Shown: positions 42,216 to 47,199 of the stretch, one piece after another
Layout of the letters: each line of letters starts with the position of its first letter
Numbering within the stretch: the stretch's first letter is position 1
Source: a virus
Direction: 5' to 3' (one strand)
IMG/VR virus record: IMGVR_UViG_3300028883_000012
Span: 1-47,199 of that record
DNA: 47,199 nt
Made by a program: the position numbers and the translations under genes
The notes under the pieces: generated by a model
What the model was told of the DNA's origin: nothing
Seen by the model: only the letters and a program-made list of their open reading frames with translations
Databases searched by the model: none

Positions 42216-43828
42216 ATTATTACTCCTGCTAAATCAGGTAAAGGTTTAACTTCTTGTGAGTAGTAATCCTCTATCTGTTTTGCTAGATAATCTTGTTCTT
42301 CTAGTTTATCAAATAGTAAGTTATATCGTTTTATATAGTGTTGGATATAAGAGCCAGCATCTATTAAATCCCATAACTTAGGTGATGGAAAATCAAGAAG
42401 CTGTTCTTCAAAATCTTTACACTTATCCATATTATGATATATCATACCCTTTTCATAATACTGACCAAGTGGGGCAATCCTACTAACTTTACCTGACATA
42501 GGACCAAACTCAGGGTCTCTTGCCTGATGTGTATTAGCACTCAATTCCTCAATAGGAAAGTTAACACCTAATCTCTGTGCATCAGTCCTGAATGGCTCAG
42601 TAATATATTCATTAAGTCCTGTTACTTCAATACCTAATGATATTGCCCCATACATACGAGCATAGTAAAAGCAATTACTCCTAAATTGAGAGGGAGTCCA
42701 TTTACCCCTAGCATAATCTCGTAAGTATATTTTACGATTTAAAAGATCAATACCCCATATAACTATAGCTGAGTCTGCAGCGTTCATCTGTGCAGTCTTA
42801 GCTGGGTCTCCAATCACTATATTAATAAAATGGCCATTCTTAATAGCCTCCAAAAAATCTAAGTTAGTTTCACGATAGTATTTAAACTGTTCTTTAGTGA
42901 AACCTAATAACTCAGTAGCTGTATGTTTACACATCCACTCCTGGTAGAATACATTAAGAAGACCTAAATTCTTATGCTTTGTATATTCAGCCTGTAAGGT
43001 CTTAGAAGATAAAAAGTCTTCAGCCTTACTAATGAACTTGCCATCATCTTCAGCTATTGGTAATACAATAACCTTCCATGTTGGGTCATTCATAAGATGA
43101 ACAGGTAAAGCATCCTGATGTTTCAAAGTATCTATGTAGATAATCTGCCAGTCCATAGAAACCTTTTCAGGTGGGATTGCTTTTTCAACATCAGCAAAGA
43201 ACCACCTACGAAGTGAGGCTCTAGTCACAGGAGATTTAATCTCTTGTGGGTCTTCCAAGTCATCAATGATAATCAAGGAAGGACGATAAGTTTTCAAGTT
43301 AAATTCAATATTAAGACCACGAATAGGCTGACCCCAACCACGTGGCATAATAAGGGTATCATTAATCATCCAGGCTTTCTTACTAAAGTCAGCAGGTATT
43401 TTATTACCTTCAACTGTAGTAGGTTTGTCCTGGTTTGGGAAGATAGAGTTTGCAAGTCTATTCTGCAAGAGAGTTCTTTTAATGTTATCTGTTTGCAGAG
43501 TTGCAAAGGTTTCATTCTTACCAAGATAAATAATGTAAGGATGTGTGCCATAACGAATAGCCTTATCAGCACAAGTCTTTGCTATTGAAGTTTTTCCAAT
43601 AGATCGAGGACCGATAATACATACCTTACGATACTTAGGAATAAGTTCACCATTAGATAATTGGACCTTAGCATCTATGACTTTCCAGATTTCCTTATGC
43701 AGTTCTGTCCAAGGTAAACTAAACCTGTCTGCTAAGAAAGTTTTAGCATACAAGGCAGTGTTCAATGCACACGCTTGGACTAACTGCTTTAAGGAATTCT
43801 CATCCAATTTATCTATTTGTTGTTCCAT
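42212..43828 (-). CDS. terL: Terminase large subunit
   Basis: 538 residues. Walker A GPRSIGKT (73-80), Walker B LIIIDDLED (about 180-190), and the RNase H-like nuclease with VIGDPAKT (about 337-344) and later conserved acidic residues. It is the DNA packaging motor, cutting concatemers. The ribosome site is weak, and the ATG falls inside a TTTGTTG-N7-CAACAAA palindrome (43816-43836), which may regulate it. Confidence 0.9.
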   Translation of the reverse strand: MEQQIDKLDENSLKQLVQACALNTALYAKTFLADRFSLPWTELHKEIWKVIDAKVQLSNGELIPKYRKVCIIGPRSIGKTSIAKTCADKAIRYGTHPYIIYLGKNETFATLQTDNIKRTLLQNRLANSIFPNQDKPTTVEGNKIPADFSKKAWMINDTLIMPRGWGQPIRGLNIEFNLKTYRPSLIIIDDLEDPQEIKSPVTRASLRRWFFADVEKAIPPEKVSMDWQIIYIDTLKHQDALPVHLMNDPTWKVIVLPIAEDDGKFISKAEDFLSSKTLQAEYTKHKNLGLLNVFYQEWMCKHTATELLGFTKEQFKYYRETNLDFLEAIKNGHFINIVIGDPAKTAQMNAADSAIVIWGIDLLNRKIYLRDYARGKWTPSQFRSNCFYYARMYGAISLGIEVTGLNEYITEPFRTDAQRLGVNFPIEELSANTHQARDPEFGPMSGKVSRIAPLGQYYEKGMIYHNMDKCKDFEEQLLDFPSPKLWDLIDAGSYIQHYIKRYNLLFDKLEEQDYLAKQIEDYYSQEVKPLPDLAGVII

Positions 43829-43836
43829 GCAACAAA
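43816..43836. repeat. Palindrome over the large-terminase start
   Basis: TTTGTTG (43816-43822), 7-nt spacer, CAACAAA (43830-43836). The start ATG of the large terminase lies in the spacer. Related copies are at 3464-3482 and 27767-27785, all with a 7-nt spacer. Operator or RNA hairpin function is possible. Confidence 0.6.
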
Positions 43837-43839
43837 ACC

Positions 43840-44154
43840 TTATCGTTTATTCCCAATCTTATAAAGGATTATAATGAATAATGCCAGTATAATAGGGTAA
43901 CCTAATAAAACCACTGTGCCAAAGAACAATGCTTTCCTACTGAATTCTACTGACATCATGACAATAGACCAAAGAGTAGTAACAGCATATCCACACGTCA
44001 ATACTAGAATTACAAACCTAGTGATAACATCGAAATAGGTCATAATCCTATTAAACAAACTGTCATCCTTTTTCTCTTGCTTCGCTTTTTCAGTCATCGA
44101 AGCAAGAAACTCCTTCGGAGTAGGAACATCAGTTCTTATTTCTTTCTTAGCCAT
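43840..44154 (-). CDS. Holin-like membrane protein, two TM segments
   Basis: 104 residues. A charged N-terminus (about 45 residues) is followed by hydrophobic segments at about 46-70 and 75-98 and a short basic tail. The genes before it also encode membrane proteins, so it is part of a lysis cluster. Size and topology fit a class II holin or antiholin; which of the small membrane proteins is the actual holin cannot be told. Confidence 0.6.
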   Translation of the reverse strand: MAKKEIRTDVPTPKEFLASMTEKAKQEKKDDSLFNRIMTYFDVITRFVILVLTCGYAVTTLWSIVMMSVEFSRKALFFGTVVLLGYPIILALFIIILYKIGNKR

Positions 44155-44690
44155 CGTTTCAAATCTCCTAGCCTTGGGTTAAACGTTACCTTAACCCCGT
44201 TGGTGTTTGGGTTATAGGCTAACGATAGTGCTGAATAGCCAACACCTAAGTAAACATCACTATCCATATATAGTGATATATCTTCCCACCACTTAGGTAT
44301 GTGTTCAATATGTTCAGTAACTACTGTCGTTTCATGGTAGATACTAAGTCCCACATCGAAACTATTTTTTGGTATCTTATACTTAACCATTAAATCAAAG
44401 TGTTCACCTGAACTATCAAACTCTGCTATTACATCGAGTTTATCAAATAACGAATCTACAATATGCTCATAAACTGAAAGAACTTGAACTAAAGAATCTT
44501 CATTATCACTACCTAAAATGATTATCTTTCCCGGCTTGCCAGGTTCCTTAATGACTGTGGTATCATGCACGACAAGAGTGTCTTGGGTTGTAGGAGGGGG
44601 AGCATTAAACTCCCTCTCCCACACGACACCAACGAACACACCCACGCTTAAGGAAAGGAGGATTATTATGAAGAAACATTTAATTTTCAC
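44136..44690 (-). CDS. Spanin-like single-TM protein
   Basis: 184 residues from a GTG that overlaps the previous gene. N-terminal membrane segment (about 5-25) then a periplasmic domain with TTQDTLVVHDTTV-type strands and an acidic centre. The layout resembles the inner-membrane spanin (i-spanin) or the related DUF6808-like proteins next to holins. A matching outer-membrane lipoprotein is not obvious. Moderately sure that it belongs to lysis. Confidence 0.55.
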   Translation of the reverse strand: MKIKCFFIIILLSLSVGVFVGVVWEREFNAPPPTTQDTLVVHDTTVIKEPGKPGKIIILGSDNEDSLVQVLSVYEHIVDSLFDKLDVIAEFDSSGEHFDLMVKYKIPKNSFDVGLSIYHETTVVTEHIEHIPKWWEDISLYMDSDVYLGVGYSALSLAYNPNTNGVKVTFNPRLGDLKRWLRKK

Positions 44691-44977
44691 ATCTTCTTCT
44701 TTTCGACAATCATCTCAACAATCTTTTGTATGTTCTTACCAAGCATTGCCACTACCATAAAGACAATGACAAGCCACATCTCATTCTTATCCAGGACTTT
44801 GTTATTCGCTGAATGCACAAACATAATGCCTGCAAATACAACGGAAGCTATTCCAAAGATAAATGAGAGGACACGGTTCATTGAAGGCACACCAGTATCA
44901 GTACTGAATACGGCACCAATGAACTTCCAAAGCTTGGTCCACCAGGTCTCTTTGACTTCTTTTACTTCATCGCTCAT
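44687..44977 (-). CDS. Holin-like membrane protein, 96 aa
   Basis: The ATG at 44975-44977 is used because AAAGGAG lies 6-7 nt upstream; a longer in-frame start has none. Residues 1-18 are acidic, then hydrophobic segments at about 40-60 and 68-88 and a basic C-terminus (KKKM). Size and charge pattern suit a holin. C-ending codons suggest strong expression. Confidence 0.65.
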   Translation of the reverse strand: MSDEVKEVKETWWTKLWKFIGAVFSTDTGVPSMNRVLSFIFGIASVVFAGIMFVHSANNKVLDKNEMWLVIVFMVVAMLGKNIQKIVEMIVEKKKM

Positions 44978-44978
44978 A

Positions 44979-45347
44979 CTATTCTCCTTTATTTTCAATC
45001 TTCTCGATTGCTTTTACAATATACTTAATATCACTTGACATCTCAGTCTGTTTAAGTGATAGCTCATTAACTGAAGAGGTAAGTTCTTTAAGGTCTTTAG
45101 GAACGCCTTCTATTTTATCATCTAACACTTCCAAATGTGCCTGATGAAGTTTAAGTGTCCCTTCGTGTTTACCCACAGTTTGGTCAAGCTCTTTAATAGT
45201 TGTAGTATTAAGTGCAACATCTTTCACTGTTTCCTTAGCTGTAAAGTCAGCACCGAAGACAAAGAACAAACTTACTACTATCAATGATAGAATAGATATC
45301 ACAAGACTGATTTTCTGTGTTGCTGTTGCTTGAGGTTTATCTGTCAT
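44979..45347 (-). CDS. Membrane-anchored coiled-coil protein, 122 aa
   Basis: One membrane segment near residues 13-32, followed by a long heptad-like helix (about 45-118) with regular Leu/Val. It would anchor a rod-like coiled coil at the membrane. The ATG has AAGGAG upstream. It could act in lysis as a spanin or antiholin partner; no clear family. Confidence 0.6.
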   Translation of the reverse strand: MTDKPQATATQKISLVISILSLIVVSLFFVFGADFTAKETVKDVALNTTTIKELDQTVGKHEGTLKLHQAHLEVLDDKIEGVPKDLKELTSSVNELSLKQTEMSSDIKYIVKAIEKIENKGE

Positions 45348-45356
45348 ATCATCTCC

Positions 45357-45425
45357 TTATAACGCCCATACATTCCTTCCAAAGAAGTTAATGTAGAACT
45401 TATACCACCAAGTATCTGTTTTCAT
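45357..45425 (-). CDS. 22-residue aromatic micro-protein
   Basis: An ATG follows AGGAG by 6 nt. The product (MKTDTWWYKFYINFFGRNVW and two more) has three Trp, two Tyr and three Phe, so it is probably membrane-active. It lies between the subtilase-like frame and the lysis genes. The strong ribosome site and exact fit between neighbours support translation. Confidence 0.5.
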   Translation of the reverse strand: MKTDTWWYKFYINFFGRNVWAL

Positions 45426-45426
45426 T

Positions 45427-45993
45427 TTATTCTCCTATCAATGTTATCAAACTGTCCTCCACCGCATCCCAGTCGGGTGTGCCATATCCAAGGGTATCGT
45501 TTACCCATATACCACCACCACTTGCGGTTGCTCTTGCGATGCTTCGGATAGCAGTATATGTCGTGTCAAATCTGTAACCAAGGTCAGCAAAGTGCCCAGT
45601 AACAAATGCTGTTGCATAACTTTCTTGTGTATAATCAGGAATGTAAAACTCAACACCATTGCCATAGCTTGTTTCTTTTGCTCTTATAGCAACAATATTA
45701 CCAATGCTATCAGGATTATCAAGATACACAAAATCATTTGAGCCGTGAGCCATAACCATCAAAGAACCAAAATCAAGTATTCTACCACCATCCCGCCAAC
45801 TTCTTGCATCAGTCAATCCTGTTGTTGGCCTACACACAAGAGAATAACTACTATCAATACAGATATATCCAATACTTGAAAAACCAATAAATTGACTATC
45901 ATCAATTATATCAACATCCAAACTATCACCAATAGATTCAATTATTGACTTGCAAGTATTTGCATGAGCTCCTAAATTTACATCACTAACCAA
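45427..45993 (-). CDS. Subtilase (S8)-like protein, start uncertain
   Basis: 188 residues from a TTG with AGGA 6 nt upstream. Features resembling a shortened S8 protease: VSDVN with the Asp (D4), GAHANTCKSII with the His (H10, like HGTHVAGII), AHGSND as the oxyanion-type loop, ESYATAFVTGHFADL with the Ser (like GTSMAAPHVAG) and a final GYGTPDWDAV. The Asp-His distance is unusually short, so activity is uncertain. The frame is already open 12 codons earlier, right after the TGA of the fibre-like gene, and those codons look like part of the domain (PGKVLVSD), so readthrough could fuse the two. An unrelated fibre domain is the alternative. Confidence 0.5.
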   Translation of the reverse strand: MVSDVNLGAHANTCKSIIESIGDSLDVDIIDDSQFIGFSSIGYICIDSSYSLVCRPTTGLTDARSWRDGGRILDFGSLMVMAHGSNDFVYLDNPDSIGNIVAIRAKETSYGNGVEFYIPDYTQESYATAFVTGHFADLGYRFDTTYTAIRSIARATASGGGIWVNDTLGYGTPDWDAVEDSLITLIGE

Positions 45994-46029
45994 TACCTTT
46001 CCTGGAATAGGAACATTTCCATATGGGCT

Positions 46030-47199
46030 TCAATAAAATCCAACCTGTAGAGCGTCAATTTCAACAACCCACCGCATTGAGGTTGAGGGTTTACCTGTAA
46101 CTTCAATTTTCAAATAATCATTAGTATCATCGGCAGTCAGTGATATACCACCGACATCACCGCTTGTAATATCTGTTCCGACAGTTTGAACTGTTCCATT
46201 TAAGGAAGTTGTTCCACCATTGTTCTTAATAACAAGTTGCCTTGTCGCACAATAATAAACCGAACCACCATCATTAGAACCATTCACACGAACTGTGCAG
46301 TAATATTGTCCACCATCTGGGATAAAATACTTTAGATATTGTGGCATCCAATCGTCTGTGTATAAGACTTCAGTGGCTGTGCTATCAGTTGTAGCAACGT
46401 GCATGATATTGAGTTCTTTTTGAGCATCACCTGTATCATCAAAACGACCATAGGCGGTTGCAATACTACTTACGATATTTGCCTTTGCGTGTTTGCCAAA
46501 AGTAATTCCATTCCCTCCATCATTAAGACAACTATCACCTATGGAAAACTCATAATCTGAAAATGTTGATGCTCGTGGGAATGTATTTGAAGTACTGTTT
46601 GTGGCATAGGAATTGGAAAAATAACCAACATACCAATTCCCATTCAGATTAAGTGGCTCCGTATTACTATACAACCTTACATCTTGACCACTATATAGTA
46701 AATCACTTGCACTTACCTTGAACTCCCACATCTCATCAACATTATCTTTCAACCAAAGAAGACGTCTTGTAAGATTAAATCTAATGCCACCTCCAAGAAC
46801 AGCATTGGCAAATAGGTTTATTCCAGTATAATCAAAAACAATAGTGTCAGCACCCCAACCAGTCCCTTCATCATATATGATTAAGTCACCCATGGCATAC
46901 TTGGTAGCTTCGAGTGTCGAAACACTGTCGGTCAGCACACCTTCTCTAGTAGCAAGCCAAGCTACTGAGTCTTCATAAATAACAGCTCTATCAGCTAACC
47001 AACTTATAGAATCAGTAAAGATAACTGCTCTACCATCAAGATAAGCCACACTATCTGTTATAGTTGTATTTCTACCTGATAGAAAGTTAATACTATCTTG
47101 GTTAACAGCAACTAAAGAGTCAAGACTATCAGTAGATGCAGTAGTAGTATAGGGAATATTCGCCCAATCTACTATATATGGTGCCCATACTGTATCACG
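46030..47199 (-). CDS. Signal-peptide-bearing fibre-like protein, C-terminal part (continues from 277)
   Basis: The 3' part of the 439-residue gene whose start is at 277; bases 47073-47199 are the assembly overlap. After the 14-residue repeats (ending near residue 150) come beta-rich segments with Trp, Asn and Gly turns, and a beta-sandwich-like end (about 320-439) resembling a carbohydrate-binding or fibre-tip domain. It ends at a TGA at 46030-46032, in frame with the subtilase-like gene. A GTG at 47049 would start a 339-residue protein but has no ribosome site and would cut the repeats, so it is rejected. Confidence 0.8.
   Translation of the reverse strand, partial: RDTVWAPYIVDWANIPYTTTASTDSLDSLVAVNQDSINFLSGRNTTITDSVAYLDGRAVIFTDSISWLADRAVIYEDSVAWLATREGVLTDSVSTLEATKYAMGDLIIYDEGTGWGADTIVFDYTGINLFANAVLGGGIRFNLTRRLLWLKDNVDEMWEFKVSASDLLYSGQDVRLYSNTEPLNLNGNWYVGYFSNSYATNSTSNTFPRASTFSDYEFSIGDSCLNDGGNGITFGKHAKANIVSSIATAYGRFDDTGDAQKELNIMHVATTDSTATEVLYTDDWMPQYLKYFIPDGGQYYCTVRVNGSNDGGSVYYCATRQLVIKNNGGTTSLNGTVQTVGTDITSGDVGGISLTADDTNDYLKIEVTGKPSTSMRWVVEIDALQVGFY
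47073..47199. repeat. Terminal direct repeat, copy 2
   Basis: Exact copy of bases 1-127; see copy 1. It lies inside the fibre-like gene, so the join leaves that gene intact. Confidence 0.95.

Noticed and set aside
44518-44760. Plus-strand frame with AAAGGAGG before an ATG at 44668
   Set aside because: The apparent ribosome site is the reverse of the hydrophobic codons (ILLSL) of the spanin-like gene; the frame is antisense to two good genes and low in complexity.
1-47199. CRISPR array, integrase or reverse transcriptase (diversity-generating element)
   Set aside because: No regular spacer array, no tyrosine or serine recombinase motifs and no reverse-transcriptase gene were seen; the phage appears to be lytic.

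Overview
The window is a complete tailed-phage genome written as a linear string. Bases 1-127 are repeated exactly at 47073-47199, so the sequence closes into a circle of 47,072 bp. One gene (a secreted or fibre-like protein) runs through the join. The gene set is podovirus-like: terminase, portal, scaffold, capsid protein, two short tail-tube/adaptor-type proteins, three internal or ejection proteins, no tape measure and no sheath. No phage RNA polymerase is visible. The three best-looking promoters have sigma70-like boxes, so the host enzyme probably transcribes everything. The host cannot be named from the sequence. Strong AGGAG ribosome sites, a SleB-type lysozyme, a spanin-like membrane protein and a Sec-type signal peptide fit a Gram-negative bacterium with AT-rich DNA.

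Layout. The plus strand (2089-20725) carries the early and replication genes. First come about fifteen small unknown proteins (2089-7703), then a probably abundant 133-aa protein with its own promoter and terminator (7718-8119). A recombination set follows: RecB/Cas4-like nuclease, Sak4-like ATPase and a probable single-strand DNA-binding protein. After two RNA-rich gaps with tRNA-like elements come a SleB endolysin, a ParB-methyltransferase fusion, a UDG-like/family A DNA polymerase fusion, a DUF3987 helicase-like protein and NAD+-dependent DNA ligase. The minus strand is a single late block read from 1688 through the circular join down to 20700. Its order is small terminase, two tandem paralogues, the fibre-like secreted protein, a subtilase-like protein, holin and spanin-like membrane proteins, large terminase, portal, scaffold, decoration-like protein, major capsid protein, tail-tube/adaptor proteins, virion proteins, and a 2840-residue ejection-type polyvalent protein with two HExxH motifs. 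The two blocks diverge from the 1689-2088 control region and collide at 20700-20725, where the last genes overlap.

The most unusual parts are non-coding or recoding-like. They are a 37-bp inverted repeat around an AT-rich core with iteron-like repeats (2628-3011, origin-like); an H-type pseudoknot in the leader of the gene at 3031; a tRNA-Leu-like RNA whose halves are about 70 nt too far apart (10471-10627); an alternative-pairing leader at 10654-10773; an ACGT-dense island (1866-2495); three copies of a TTGTTG-N7-CAACAA palindrome; and an in-frame TGA between a signal-peptide-bearing coiled-coil protein and a subtilase-like reading frame.
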